The notes: generated from the sequence alone by a model not told the origin. 49,494 nt of DNA from Flavobacteriaceae bacterium (GCA_030835845.1 JAUROD010000045.1:1-49494), one strand, 5' to 3'; numbered from the stretch's first letter, positions 32,260 through 43,294 are shown. Numbers and translations: made by a program.

Positions 32260-33744
32260 TTAAATCGCTTTCGAAATTCCAGTTGCTATACCCAGCAAAG
32301 TTGCAGAGGTACATTCCTCTACAAATACATCAACCAAATCGCCAATTTGATAGTTTTCTTTTGGGAAAACAACTACAGTATTTTGAGTCGTTCTTCCACT
32401 CCAATGAGCATCCGAACGCTTCGACTCTTTTTCAATCAAAACACAAACTTCTTTTCCTACATGCGATGCGGTTCGGAAACGACTGTGTGCTTGTTGTTTA
32501 TCAATGATTTCTTGCAATCTTCTTTTTTTGACTTTTTCAGGGATATCATCTTCCATTTTTCGTTCAGCAAGCGTACCCGGACGCTCCGAATAGGCAAACA
32601 TAAATCCAAAGTCATATTTCACATAATCCATCAAGCTAAGGGTGTCTTGATGATCTTCCTCTGTTTCGGTTGGAAAACCAGCAATCATATCTTGCGATAT
32701 ACCACAACCAGGAATAATTGTACGGATTTGATCAATCAATGTAATGTACTCTGCCCGGGTATGTAAACGGTTCATTTCTTTTAAAATACGATTACTTCCC
32801 GATTGTACAGGCAAATGAATGTACTTACATATATTGGGATACTTTGCCATGGTGTGCAAGACATCCACTGTCATATCCTGTGGATTGGAAGTTGAAAATC
32901 GAATTCGAATTCGGGGGTGTGCTTCAGCTACAAGCGTCAGAAGCTTTGAAAAGTCAACAGCTGTTTTTTGTTGAAGTGTAGAGGCTTTTGAAAAATCCTT
33001 CTTGAGTCCTCCACCATACCACAGATAACTATCGACGTTTTGTCCCAATAAAGTAATTTCTTTAAATCCCTTTTTTGCCAAATCGTTTACTTCTTCTAAA
33101 ATACTTTTAGGGTCGCGGCTTCGTTCTCTTCCTCGTGTAAAAGGAACAACACAAAAGGTACACATGTTGTCACAACCACGAGTAATTGAAACAAAAGCAC
33201 TTACTCCGTTGGAGTCCAATCGAACCGGAGCTATATCCCCATAGGTTTCTTCTTTGGATAAAATAACATTGACCGCATCACGTCCTTCATTGATTTCTGC
33301 TAAAAGATTTGGCAGGTCTTTGTAGGCATCTGGACCAACAACCATATCCACAATTTTTTCTTCTTCAAGAAATTTGTGTTTTAATCGTTCAGCCATACAT
33401 CCCAATACCCCAACTTTCATTGAAGGATTAGTTTTTTTGACTGCATTGAATTTTTCAAGTCGTTTGCGAACAGTTTGTTCTGCTTTTTCACGAATCGAAC
33501 AGGTGTTGATTAAAACCAAATCAGCCTCTGTCAATTCTTTTGTAGTGTGATACCCTTCTCCAGCAAGGATTGAAGCAACAACTTCACTGTCTGCAAAGTT
33601 CATCTGACAGCCATATGATTCGATAAAAACAGCCTTTCCCTCTTTTCCATTCGTTGCATTGGAGGAAATGATTACCCCATCAGTTTGTGGTGTAATTTTC
33701 TTTTCAACCATTTCGGTTGCAGTTTGATTGGCTTGTTTACTCAT
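32260..33744 (-). CDS. miaB: tRNA-2-methylthio-N6-dimethylallyladenosine synthase
   Basis: [11 protein letters not shown], radical [18 protein letters not shown] region. Confidence 0.95.
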   Translation of the reverse strand: MSKQANQTATEMVEKKITPQTDGVIISSNATNGKEGKAVFIESYGCQMNFADSEVVASILAGEGYHTTKELTEADLVLINTCSIREKAEQTVRKRLEKFNAVKKTNPSMKVGVLGCMAERLKHKFLEEEKIVDMVVGPDAYKDLPNLLAEINEGRDAVNVILSKEETYGDIAPVRLDSNGVSAFVSITRGCDNMCTFCVVPFTRGRERSRDPKSILEEVNDLAKKGFKEITLLGQNVDSYLWYGGGLKKDFSKASTLQQKTAVDFSKLLTLVAEAHPRIRIRFSTSNPQDMTVDVLHTMAKYPNICKYIHLPVQSGSNRILKEMNRLHTRAEYITLIDQIRTIIPGCGISQDMIAGFPTETEEDHQDTLSLMDYVKYDFGFMFAYSERPGTLAERKMEDDIPEKVKKRRLQEIIDKQQAHSRFRTASHVGKEVCVLIEKESKRSDAHWSGRTTQNTVVVFPKENYQIGDLVDVFVEECTSATLLGIATGISKAI

Positions 33745-33920
33745 ATTATATATGCCCTTCTTGTAAGGACAAATCGTTGATTAAAATCACACAAAATTAC
33801 AAAATATCCGCCATTTTGTCATGTTTTTAGAAAGACAATTTATAAATTTTAATAACCAACTTATAGGGTTCAAATCGAGGTAGTTTGTGAAGTTTATTTT
33901 AATTGATTTGTTCGTTAAAG

Positions 33921-33951
33921 TTTGACTCATGAAAAAATTCAGCTACTTTTG
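33921..33951 (+). promoter_or_regulatory. Bacteroidetes housekeeping promoter TTTG-N19-TACTTTTG for topA
   Basis: Exact consensus, 19 bp upstream of ATG 33971. Confidence 0.7.
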
Positions 33952-33970
33952 TCTGCAAAGATATCCACCT

Positions 33971-36460
33971 ATGGCAAAGAATTTAGTTATTGTTGAGTCA
34001 CCTGCAAAGGCGAAAACAATTGAGAAATTTCTAGGAAAAGAGTTTAAAGTAGCCTCTAGTTTTGGGCATATTGCGGATCTTCCTTCCAAAGAGCTTGGTG
34101 TGGATGTCGATGGAGATTTTTCACCAAAATACATTGTTTCTTCAGATAAAAAGAAAGTAGTTTCTGAATTAAAATCACTGGCTAAAAAAGCAGAAATGGT
34201 TTGGCTAGCAAGTGATGAAGATCGAGAAGGAGAAGCCATTGCATGGCATTTAGCCAACACACTTGATTTGGATGAAAAAAACACCAAACGTATTGTTTTT
34301 CATGAAATTACAAAAAATGCAATTCTCAATGCTATTGAAAAACCACGTGCAATAGACTACAATTTAGTCAATGCGCAACAAGCTCGTCGTGTGCTCGACC
34401 GATTGGTAGGATATGAATTGTCTCCCGTGCTTTGGAAAAAGGTAAAAGGTGGATTGTCTGCAGGTCGTGTACAGTCTGTGTCCGTTCGATTAATTGTGGA
34501 GAGAGAACGTGAAATTAAAGCGTTTATCCCAGAATCAACCTATAAAACACAAGCTGAATTTTTATCTAGCTCAAATAAGCTGATCAAAGCGCAACTGACC
34601 AAGCAATTTGAGGATGAAAAACAGGTCGAATCTTTTTTATCGACCAACAGCGATGCTACATTTAAGGTATCCTCGAAAGAAACTAAACCAGCAAAAAAGA
34701 GTCCAACGGCTCCATTTACTACTTCTACTTTACAACAAGAAGCAGCCCGAAAGTTATTCTTTTCGGTATCTAAAACGATGACCCTTGCACAACGTTTATA
34801 TGAAGCAGGTTTAATCACATACATGCGTACAGATAGCGTAAATTTATCTAAAGAAGCACAAAATGCTGCCCTCGGAGAAATTGAAAATAGGTACGGAAAA
34901 GAATATGTAAAAGCACGTTCATTTAAAAGTAAAAGCAAAGGTGCCCAAGAAGCACACGAAGCAATTCGTCCAACCGATCTAAGTCGAGATAAGGTTCAGG
35001 TTGATTTCGATCAAATGCGTTTATATGAATTGATTTGGAAACGCACAATTGCCTCTCAAATGAGTGATGCAAAACTGGAACGTACCGCATTAAAAATTAC
35101 TGCATCAACACACCCTAATCCATTTGTAGCGAAAGGAGAAATAATCACTTTTGAAGGTTTCCTTAAAGTGTATTTAGAAGGTGTTGACGACGACGAGGAA
35201 GAAGCTGAAGGTATTTTGCCTGCTGTTGAAGAAGGAGATCAACTCAATTTAAAAAGCTTGATTTCTACACAACGTTTTAGCCGACCTCCTTATCGATACA
35301 CAGAGGCTTCATTGGTTAAAAAACTTGAAGAGCTAGGAATCGGGAGACCATCCACTTATGCACCGACCATTTCAACTGTTCAGAATCGTGGTTATATAGC
35401 CAAAGGAGTAGTCGAAGGAGTAGCTCGAAATTATCAGCAGTTTAGTTTGGTCAACCAACAAGTCAAGAAAAATCTTCTTACCGAAATGGTAGGTTCTGAA
35501 AAAGGAAAGTTAGTACCAACAGATATTGGAATGATTGTCAACGATTTCTTGGTCAATAATTTCAAGGATATTTTAGATTACAATTTTACGGCTGATGTGG
35601 AGAAAAACTTCGATGAAATTGCCGAAGGTCGCGAAGATTGGGTAAAAATGATTAAAGGTTTTTATGGTCAATTTCAAACTACTGTAAATCATGTTAAAGA
35701 ACATGCTGAAAGAGAATCAGGAGAACGTATTTTAGGGAAACATCCTGAAAGTGGACGAACCGTAAAAGTGCGTTTAGGTAAATTTGGTCCTATCGCTCAG
35801 ATCGGGGATACAGATGACGATGAACCAACTATTTTTGCTAGTCTAACACAAGAACAACAACTCGATACAATTCTTTTTGAGGAAGCCCTCGAATTGTTTC
35901 AACTACCCAAAGATCTTGGGGAATATGAAGGTGAAAATGTGTCTGTAAATAATGGTCGCTTTGGTCCATATGTAAAGTTTGGAAATACTTTTGTTTCTCT
36001 GCCCAAAGGGTCAAATCCAATGGAAGTCGATCGTGATTTAGCGATTGAATTGATTGAGGAAAAGAAAAAAGCAGATGCACCGATTTATATGTATAACGAA
36101 CTTCCTGTTACCAAAGGGAAAGGACGTTTTGGACCTTTTATCAAATGGAGTGGAATGTTTATTAACGTAAACAAGAAATACGATTTTGACAACCTTTCAG
36201 AACAAGATATTGAGACGTTGATTGAAGAAAAAATCCAAAAGGAGAAAGATAAAGTTATTCATAATTGGGAAGCAGAAGGAATTCGTGTAGAAAAAGCACG
36301 TTGGGGTCGCTCAAACATAATTCAGGGGAAAGTAAAAATAGAACTAGGAAAAGAAATTGATGCAACAAAGTTGACCCTCGAAAAAGCTCAGGCTCTAATT
36401 GAAGCGAAAAAACCTAAAAAGAAAAAAGCTGCCCCCAAAAAGCGAACAACTAAAAAATAA
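33971..36460 (+). CDS. topA: DNA topoisomerase I
   Basis: MAKNLVIVESPAKAKTIEKFLG, ASDEDREGEAIAWHL, GLITYMRTDS; start corrected from the ORF track because the promoter overlaps the longer start. Confidence 0.97.
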   Translation: MAKNLVIVESPAKAKTIEKFLGKEFKVASSFGHIADLPSKELGVDVDGDFSPKYIVSSDKKKVVSELKSLAKKAEMVWLASDEDREGEAIAWHLANTLDLDEKNTKRIVFHEITKNAILNAIEKPRAIDYNLVNAQQARRVLDRLVGYELSPVLWKKVKGGLSAGRVQSVSVRLIVEREREIKAFIPESTYKTQAEFLSSSNKLIKAQLTKQFEDEKQVESFLSTNSDATFKVSSKETKPAKKSPTAPFTTSTLQQEAARKLFFSVSKTMTLAQRLYEAGLITYMRTDSVNLSKEAQNAALGEIENRYGKEYVKARSFKSKSKGAQEAHEAIRPTDLSRDKVQVDFDQMRLYELIWKRTIASQMSDAKLERTALKITASTHPNPFVAKGEIITFEGFLKVYLEGVDDDEEEAEGILPAVEEGDQLNLKSLISTQRFSRPPYRYTEASLVKKLEELGIGRPSTYAPTISTVQNRGYIAKGVVEGVARNYQQFSLVNQQVKKNLLTEMVGSEKGKLVPTDIGMIVNDFLVNNFKDILDYNFTADVEKNFDEIAEGREDWVKMIKGFYGQFQTTVNHVKEHAERESGERILGKHPESGRTVKVRLGKFGPIAQIGDTDDDEPTIFASLTQEQQLDTILFEEALELFQLPKDLGEYEGENVSVNNGRFGPYVKFGNTFVSLPKGSNPMEVDRDLAIELIEEKKKADAPIYMYNELPVTKGKGRFGPFIKWSGMFINVNKKYDFDNLSEQDIETLIEEKIQKEKDKVIHNWEAEGIRVEKARWGRSNIIQGKVKIELGKEIDATKLTLEKAQALIEAKKPKKKKAAPKKRTTKK

Positions 36461-36463
36461 AGT

Positions 36464-37612
36464 ATGGCACTTGATTTTCTTCAACCTATTGATGATACAG
36501 TGCTTGGAATAACATCTTTACTTCCAAAACAAGTCATTGGAAAATCCATACAGATTCACACAGAACGCAACGGTTTTCCATCGCTTAAAGATGCTCGAGT
36601 AGCTCTAATTGGTGTAAGCGAAAGTCGAAATAGTTATTATCCAGTCGAGGAATATGACATGGAGGCTTTTCGTCGCGAATTTTATCAATTATACCCTGGA
36701 AATTGGACGGTCGACTTTGTCGATTTAGGAAACCTTCCTTCAGGAGAAACTACCGAAGACACCTATTGGGCACTCAAAGATATTTGTCAGCACCTTCGTC
36801 AGGTGCAGATTATTCCACTAATTCTTGGTGGAAGTCAAGACCTTACAATAGCTTTATATCGCGCCTTTGAAAAAGGAACACAATGGGTAAATATAGTATC
36901 GGTTGATAATCGATTTGATTTTTCACAAGAGGAAGAATTAATTTCTGGACGTTCTTATATGAGTGAAATCATCATGGAACAAAATAGTCGATTAAATAAT
37001 TTTACCAACTTAGGATACCAATCCTATTTAATTGCTCAAGAAGAATTGGATTTGATGGATAAATTGTTTTTTGAGTGCCACCGTTTAGGAAAAGTACTAG
37101 ACGAACCCGCGTATACAGAGCCTGTTTTTAGAGAGGCAGATATTGCGAGTTTTGATATGAAAGTACTTAGTGGATTAGCCGATGGAAGTTTTTCAAATGG
37201 AATGCCTAACGGAATAGATAGTCGAACAGTATGTGCCCTTTCCCGCTATGCAGGCATTAGTGATCGTCTTTCAATGGTCGGTTTTTTTGATTTAAAAAAT
37301 ATCCCTGTTTTTCACAAATTACTAGCTCAAGTTGTCTGGTATTTTATAGAAGGAGTAGAATGTCGCTTTGATGAATATCCCGTCCTAACAAGCGAAGGGT
37401 TTAAAAAGTACACAGTGGCTATGTCAGATCGTGAATTGATTTTTTATAAAAGTGAAAAAAGTAAACGATGGTGGATGGAAATGACAAATGAAAGCTACTT
37501 GGATAATAAAAAGCCTGCAAATACGTTGTTGTCTTGTACACACCAGGATTATCTGGATGCTTGTAAAGACGAATTACCCGAAAGATGGTGGAAGGCATCA
37601 AAACGAAATTAA
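36464..37612 (+). CDS. Arginase/formimidoylglutamase-fold protein with degraded metal-binding motifs, probable pseudoenzyme
   Basis: ILGGSQDLT (for GGDHS), VDNRFDF (for DAHxD), SFDMK (for SxDxD); about 4 bp after topA, upstream of gldK. Confidence 0.8.
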   Translation: MALDFLQPIDDTVLGITSLLPKQVIGKSIQIHTERNGFPSLKDARVALIGVSESRNSYYPVEEYDMEAFRREFYQLYPGNWTVDFVDLGNLPSGETTEDTYWALKDICQHLRQVQIIPLILGGSQDLTIALYRAFEKGTQWVNIVSVDNRFDFSQEEELISGRSYMSEIIMEQNSRLNNFTNLGYQSYLIAQEELDLMDKLFFECHRLGKVLDEPAYTEPVFREADIASFDMKVLSGLADGSFSNGMPNGIDSRTVCALSRYAGISDRLSMVGFFDLKNIPVFHKLLAQVVWYFIEGVECRFDEYPVLTSEGFKKYTVAMSDRELIFYKSEKSKRWWMEMTNESYLDNKKPANTLLSCTHQDYLDACKDELPERWWKASKRN

Positions 37613-37678
37613 CTACTATTTCAATGAATTTTGAGGTAGAATAAAATAATAATGTACACGAAACGTTTAAAGTGTAAT

Positions 37679-39043
37679 ATGAGAAAAATAATTGTTTTCA
37701 TTTTTAGTGTGCTACTTCTTGCTAGTTGTAAAAACAAGCAGGGAGAACTAAGTGGATTACAACAGAAAAAATGGTTTCCAGAAAAACCAAAAGGAATGAC
37801 TCTTATTGAGGGTGGTTCTTTTGTAATGGGATCTCAAGACGAAGACATTGCAGGACAAAAAAATGCCCCCCTAAAAACCGTTTCTGTCCGTTCGTTTTTT
37901 ATGGATGAAACCGAAATTACCAATAGTGAATATCGCCAATTTGTTCATTGGGTAAGAGACTCTGTAACTCTTTCTTTATTAGCTCGAAAAGTAGATGAAT
38001 TGGGTTTGTCAGCCAACGACGAAAATGGAATCGGAAAGTATGCCTTTAAAGATGCAGATACAGCTAGTTTGTCAGAGTTTCAAAAATATATGCGCGAAAA
38101 TTATTATGACGTTTCTGAGGATTTTTATGCAGGCCGTGCACTTAATTGGGATGCTGAAATAGAATGGAATCCAGAAAATTATATGGATCAAGCATATGCA
38201 GAAGTGATGGATAGCATGTACTTACCACCCGATGTTTGGTACAATGGACAAATGAAAATTGATGTTAAAAAATTTGTGTATCAATACTTATTCTTTGATG
38301 CAGAAGCAGCAGCAAGAGCAGGAGCTAATTCATCAAAAGGACGTATGCAGTTCATCCAAAAGAAAGAATTGGAAATTTACCCAGACACTACAGTTTGGAT
38401 AAAAGACTTTAGCTATTCCTACAACGAGCCGATGCACAATAATTATTTTTCGCATCCAGCCTATGACGAATATCCAGTTGTTGGAGTTTCATGGGAACAG
38501 GCAGTAGCCTTTTGCAATTGGCGAACACGTATTAAAAACAACTTTTTAAAAGGAAAGAAGAAACCCCCCGTCAGTGACTTTAGGTTACCCAGCGAGGCAG
38601 AATGGGAATATGCTGCTCGTGGAGGCCTTCCCTCCGCAACCTATCCATGGGGATCCTCATATCTGTTGGATGATCGGGGTTGTTTTCTGGCTAATTTTAA
38701 ACCATTAAGAGGGGATTATGCTGCTGATCAAGCCCTGTATACTGTCGAAGCAAAATCATATTATCCCAACGATTACAATCTTTATAATATGGCAGGAAAT
38801 GTGTCGGAATGGACCGGTTCGTCCTACGACCCTCTAAGCTACGATTATGTGTCTTCTCTTAATCCAAATTTGTCCTTGAAAGAAGAAGAAAGAAAAGTTA
38901 TTCGCGGAGGCTCTTGGAAAGATGTGGCTTACTTTTTACGCGTTAGTACAAGAGATTACGAGTATCAAGATACCGCTAGAAGTTATATTGGATTCCGAAC
39001 TGTTCAAGACTATTTGGGATCGAAAAGTGTTAAAATGAAATAA
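37679..39043 (+). CDS. gldK: Gliding motility/T9SS lipoprotein GldK (FGE-sulfatase fold)
   Basis: Lipobox LLASC; EGGSFVMGSQDED, FRLPSEAEWEYAARGG, NVSEWTGSSYDP; first of gldKLMN. Confidence 0.95.
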   Translation: MRKIIVFIFSVLLLASCKNKQGELSGLQQKKWFPEKPKGMTLIEGGSFVMGSQDEDIAGQKNAPLKTVSVRSFFMDETEITNSEYRQFVHWVRDSVTLSLLARKVDELGLSANDENGIGKYAFKDADTASLSEFQKYMRENYYDVSEDFYAGRALNWDAEIEWNPENYMDQAYAEVMDSMYLPPDVWYNGQMKIDVKKFVYQYLFFDAEAAARAGANSSKGRMQFIQKKELEIYPDTTVWIKDFSYSYNEPMHNNYFSHPAYDEYPVVGVSWEQAVAFCNWRTRIKNNFLKGKKKPPVSDFRLPSEAEWEYAARGGLPSATYPWGSSYLLDDRGCFLANFKPLRGDYAADQALYTVEAKSYYPNDYNLYNMAGNVSEWTGSSYDPLSYDYVSSLNPNLSLKEEERKVIRGGSWKDVAYFLRVSTRDYEYQDTARSYIGFRTVQDYLGSKSVKMK

Positions 39044-39053
39044 ATACAATACA

Positions 39054-39695
39054 ATGGACGCAACACAAGTTAAAGGTCGATTAAAAAGAAAAGTGATAAT
39101 GCATATGCTCTTTCAGTTTGGAGGATCAATTGTAATTATTGGAGCATTGTTTAAAATTTCACATATTGATATTGGACCAATTAGTGGTGGCTTTGTTTTA
39201 GGAGTAGGACTTATTATGGAAGCTGTTATTTTCTTTGTAGGTGGTTTGATGCTTGACGATGTTCATGAAGAACAAGAAGAATTTTTACATAACAGACAAT
39301 TACGTAAAACAGGAATTGGAAATAAGGAAGAAGGATTGTCTGAAAAAATTGACGCTATGCTTCGTGAAGCAAAACTAGATGTGACCGTTGTTGATGGATT
39401 GAAAAAAAGTATTGAAAATCTAGAGGCATCAGCAAAGGCTTTAGCTCCAGCTGCTGAGGTAATTTCTTCTTCCAACAACTATTCAGAACAACTGGATGTA
39501 GCATCGAAAAAATTATCCTCGCTAAATGAATTGTATGATAGCCAACTTAAAAATGCAACATCTACTGGAGAGTATAACGATCAAATCGCTCAAAATGCAG
39601 AGCGATTAAAAGCACAAATGGATTTACTTTCTGCAAATTTAGCTTCACTCAATGAGGTATATGAAGCAATGCTAAAAGCGATGAATAAAAACTAA
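39054..39695 (+). CDS. gldL: Gliding motility/T9SS motor protein GldL
   Basis: Two TM helices with GALFKISHIDIGPISGG and Glu in TM2; position between gldK and gldM. Confidence 0.92.
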   Translation: MDATQVKGRLKRKVIMHMLFQFGGSIVIIGALFKISHIDIGPISGGFVLGVGLIMEAVIFFVGGLMLDDVHEEQEEFLHNRQLRKTGIGNKEEGLSEKIDAMLREAKLDVTVVDGLKKSIENLEASAKALAPAAEVISSSNNYSEQLDVASKKLSSLNELYDSQLKNATSTGEYNDQIAQNAERLKAQMDLLSANLASLNEVYEAMLKAMNKN

Positions 39696-39698
39696 CCT

Positions 39699-41282
39699 AT
39701 GGCTTCAGCAAGAGAAACCCCACGTAATAAACTCATTACGTTGATGTATTTGGTTTTTATCGCCATGCTCGCACTAAATGTGAGTAAAGAAGTGTTGGAT
39801 GGCTTTGGTCAAGTGTTCAAAAAAGTATCAAAATCCAATGAACGTGTCTACCAAGGAAATCAATTGTTTTACGAGAAAATTGAAACCAATTCCATTGAAA
39901 AGAAAGGCAAGTGGATCGCTCAAAATGAAAGAGCTAAAAAAATTAAAATTGCTTCAGAAAATTTCCATCAAAAAATTGAAGATTTAAAAAATCTGATAAC
40001 CGAAAAACAACGGTTAAAAGATCCTAATCTTGAAAACTTTGAAGAGATGGACAATGGAGAAAGTTTAGATATTGTTTTTTTTGATTCAAGCGGGATCTCC
40101 CCTGAAGGAGATGAATTTATTGATTTGATTAATCGTTACAAAGCCGAATTACACCAGCTATTCTCCAATGAATTTAGTCAATATAAAGCGCTCATTGATG
40201 AACGTTTTTTTACTGGAGATGAAAACGGAAATATCATCAATAGCGATGGACAACCACAATCATGGTTATCCCATAATTTTGAAGGATTTCCATTGATTTC
40301 ATCATTGGCGAAATTCACGATGCTACAAAATGATATTCGATTGACAGAAAGTGATGTATTGAATGCGCTTTTGGGTCGTGAGTTGGAGGGTAGTAGCGAG
40401 GTTAATACTGAAAACTACATAACTTTGCTCAAGGCTGAAAGAGGTGTGTATTATCAAGGTGAAAAATTCAATGGTAGTGTTTTGTTAGGACGAAAATCAG
40501 GTGCTCAAAATCCAAATGATGTCGTCTTATCAATTGATGGACGAAAGCTTTCCTCCAAAGAATATACAAAAATACCAGGTGGAGTTTCACTTGATGTGGA
40601 TGCCGGTCTCCCAGGTGATCATTTTATTGAGGGAGAATTGGTATTCTTGAATGAAGGTGTAGCCTCTAAAATTCCTGTTAACCAAAGTTATTCTGTAATT
40701 GCTAAACCCAATTCAGCAGTAATTTCAGCTGATAAAATGAACGTTGTTTATCGTGGAGTAGAAAATCCAATGACAATTTCAATACCTGGAATTTCAGACG
40801 ATAAAATCAATGCTTCTGCACCTGGATTAAAACGACTTAGAGGAAGTAAGTATACGATGAACCCTGGAAAAGGAAGAGAGTTGACTATCACTGCAAGTGG
40901 AGAGTTGCCAGATGGAGAAAAAATTACAACAAAAACAAAATTTCGTATAAAAGACCTTCCCCGTCCTACTGGTTCTGTACGTGGAGAAACTGGGAGTATT
41001 CAGATTCCACGATCCAATCTTGAAATTTCAACCATTGGGGCAGTTCTAGAGGATTTTGATTTTGATTTAACCTTGCGTACCACAGGATTTAAATTTAAGG
41101 TACCTGGTCAAGCTACAGTCAATGTGAAAGGAAATAAATTGGATGCAAAAGCCAAAAATGCTTTGCGAAGAGCACGTGCTGGACAAACCATCCAAATTTT
41201 TGATATTACGGTGGTCAACCCCAACAATCCAAGTTATAGATTTAAAAAGGTTTCTCCCGTAATTTGTGAATTAGTTAATTAA
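39699..41282 (+). CDS. gldM: Gliding motility/T9SS motor protein GldM
   Basis: ETPRNKLITLMYLVFIAMLALNVSKEVLDGF. Confidence 0.96.
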   Translation: MASARETPRNKLITLMYLVFIAMLALNVSKEVLDGFGQVFKKVSKSNERVYQGNQLFYEKIETNSIEKKGKWIAQNERAKKIKIASENFHQKIEDLKNLITEKQRLKDPNLENFEEMDNGESLDIVFFDSSGISPEGDEFIDLINRYKAELHQLFSNEFSQYKALIDERFFTGDENGNIINSDGQPQSWLSHNFEGFPLISSLAKFTMLQNDIRLTESDVLNALLGRELEGSSEVNTENYITLLKAERGVYYQGEKFNGSVLLGRKSGAQNPNDVVLSIDGRKLSSKEYTKIPGGVSLDVDAGLPGDHFIEGELVFLNEGVASKIPVNQSYSVIAKPNSAVISADKMNVVYRGVENPMTISIPGISDDKINASAPGLKRLRGSKYTMNPGKGRELTITASGELPDGEKITTKTKFRIKDLPRPTGSVRGETGSIQIPRSNLEISTIGAVLEDFDFDLTLRTTGFKFKVPGQATVNVKGNKLDAKAKNALRRARAGQTIQIFDITVVNPNNPSYRFKKVSPVICELVN

Positions 41283-41293
41283 AAGCATATCTG

Positions 41294-42190
41294 ATGAAAG
41301 TAAAAGTATTGGTTACACTTATTGTTTTGGGTAGTTTTTCCATGCAGCTCCATGCTCAGCCTAATTTGCTAAATGCAAAAGTACCTCAAGAAATAGGTAG
41401 ACTAAATAAAAATCAATCCACTGCTAATAACACAGCACCCTTGTCATACGGTTATATCGATGATCGAGATGTGATGTGGTCAAAAACAATATGGGAATTA
41501 ATTGATTTAGATCAAAGGATCAATTTTCCTTTCTACTATCCCACCGACACAATCAATCTAGGCTCCGATAGAAGATCGCTTTTTCATGTCCTTAAAGAAG
41601 GAATTAAATTAGGTGCAATTAAGGAAGTGTATGACGATGACTATTTTAAATTCAAATTGTCTTTTGATGAAATTGAAGAAAAATTAGTGGCAATTGATAC
41701 GCTTGATGCAGGTAGAGACCAATTAAATGCGGGTGAAAAAATAGATCCCCAATATATAAATAAACGAACAATCACCTCAAGAGAAATAAGACAATATTGG
41801 GTCAAAGGAATTTGGTATTTTGATCGTAGGCTTGGGGAATTAAAATATCGGATGCTTGGGATCGCTCCTGTTGCTCCTGATGTAAACTTTTTGAATCAAG
41901 CGGAAGAGGAACAAGACTTAATTCCACTTTTTTGGATTTGGTACCCTGACGCACGTGTGACACTACACAATACAAAAGTATTTAATAAAGAAAACACATC
42001 TCGACCTATTAGCTTTGACAACTTACTAAACTCCAGAAGATTTTCCTCCATAATCTATAAGGAAGACAATGTATACGAGGATCGTAAAATTGGAGATTAT
42101 ATTTTTGAGGATGCAATGTTACGTCTTATGGAGTCCGACAGAATTAAAGCCAAAATTTTGAATTTTGAGCAAGATATGTGGAATAACTGA
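41294..42190 (+). CDS. gldN: Gliding motility/T9SS protein GldN
   Basis: YIDDRDVMWSKTIWELIDLDQRINFPFYYP. Confidence 0.95.
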   Translation: MKVKVLVTLIVLGSFSMQLHAQPNLLNAKVPQEIGRLNKNQSTANNTAPLSYGYIDDRDVMWSKTIWELIDLDQRINFPFYYPTDTINLGSDRRSLFHVLKEGIKLGAIKEVYDDDYFKFKLSFDEIEEKLVAIDTLDAGRDQLNAGEKIDPQYINKRTITSREIRQYWVKGIWYFDRRLGELKYRMLGIAPVAPDVNFLNQAEEEQDLIPLFWIWYPDARVTLHNTKVFNKENTSRPISFDNLLNSRRFSSIIYKEDNVYEDRKIGDYIFEDAMLRLMESDRIKAKILNFEQDMWNN

Positions 42191-42210
42191 TCAAATTTAT
42201 TCCTATAAAA

Positions 42211-42238
42211 GACGCTGCATGATTGCAGCGTTTTTTTA
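42211..42238 (+). terminator. Intrinsic terminator of gldKLMN operon
   Basis: ACGCTGCA-TGAT-TGCAGCGT followed by T6. Confidence 0.92.
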
Positions 42239-42247
42239 TTTTTGACA

Positions 42248-43294
42248 ATGAAAAAAGTAGATTGCTTGGTGATTGGTCTTGGGTTAGCAGGACTAAGTTT
42301 TGCCGAAACCTTGCGTTTAGAAGGTAAATCGGTTCATGTGATCGATTCAAAAAAATCAGGTTCATCCGCAATCGCAGCCGGAATTTATAACCCTACAGTC
42401 CTCAAACGATTTAACCTCAGTTGGAACGGAGTAAAGTTTCACGAAACTGCATTGCCCTTTTATCAAAGTATTGAAAAAAGACTCAATCAAAATTTACTCC
42501 GCCGCTTACCTATCCATAAAATATTTTCAGAAGCAGCCGATCATAATCAATGGATTGTCGCTTCAGATCGTGAGGGATTGGACTTTTTTTTGGATTCAAA
42601 AATAAAACATGACCAACATCAAGGAATCAAAACACCTTATGGATATGGTACAGTAAAACACTGTGGTCGACTTGACACTGCTACACTCATAGAAACGTAT
42701 AAATCTGCTTTAGGAAACGATTACCAGCAAGAAAATTTTGATTACCATGCTTTAGAAATCCTTGATAATTCAATCCGTTATAAATCAATAGAAGCATCTC
42801 ACATTGTTTTTTGTGAAGGTTATGCCATGGTAGACAATCCATTTTTTTCCTATTTGCCATTGATCGGATCAAAGGGACAGATTTTATTAATTAGGTCAAG
42901 TCAGTTGTCGTCAAAAATGATTTTAAAGGGTCCGATTTTCATTGCTCCACTTCACGATGACTTATTTTGGGCGGGAGCATCTTTTGAACAACAAGATAAA
43001 TCACTCCAAACAACTGAGGAGGGAAAGGATTGGGTGCTTCGAAAAATTCATCAAATGATTGAAGTTCCATTTACAGTTGAAGAACAGATTGCACAAATCC
43101 GTCCAACAGTTAAAGATCGTCGTCCACTGGTAGGAACACATTCTTCAAGCAGAAGAATTCATCTTTTAAACGGTTTTGGATCTCGCGGAGTTTTAACTGC
43201 ACCCCTTGCTTCGAGATGGCTTTTTAATGCAATATTTAAGAACGAATCACTACCTGATGAGGTAAATATTTCGCGCTTCGAAAAAAAGGTGTGA
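42248..43294 (+). CDS. FAD-dependent oxidoreductase (DAO family)
   Basis: CLVIGLGLAGLSFAETLRLEG Rossmann motif; C-terminal RPTVKDRRPLVG, GFGSRGVLTAPL. Confidence 0.88.
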   Translation: MKKVDCLVIGLGLAGLSFAETLRLEGKSVHVIDSKKSGSSAIAAGIYNPTVLKRFNLSWNGVKFHETALPFYQSIEKRLNQNLLRRLPIHKIFSEAADHNQWIVASDREGLDFFLDSKIKHDQHQGIKTPYGYGTVKHCGRLDTATLIETYKSALGNDYQQENFDYHALEILDNSIRYKSIEASHIVFCEGYAMVDNPFFSYLPLIGSKGQILLIRSSQLSSKMILKGPIFIAPLHDDLFWAGASFEQQDKSLQTTEEGKDWVLRKIHQMIEVPFTVEEQIAQIRPTVKDRRPLVGTHSSSRRIHLLNGFGSRGVLTAPLASRWLFNAIFKNESLPDEVNISRFEKKV

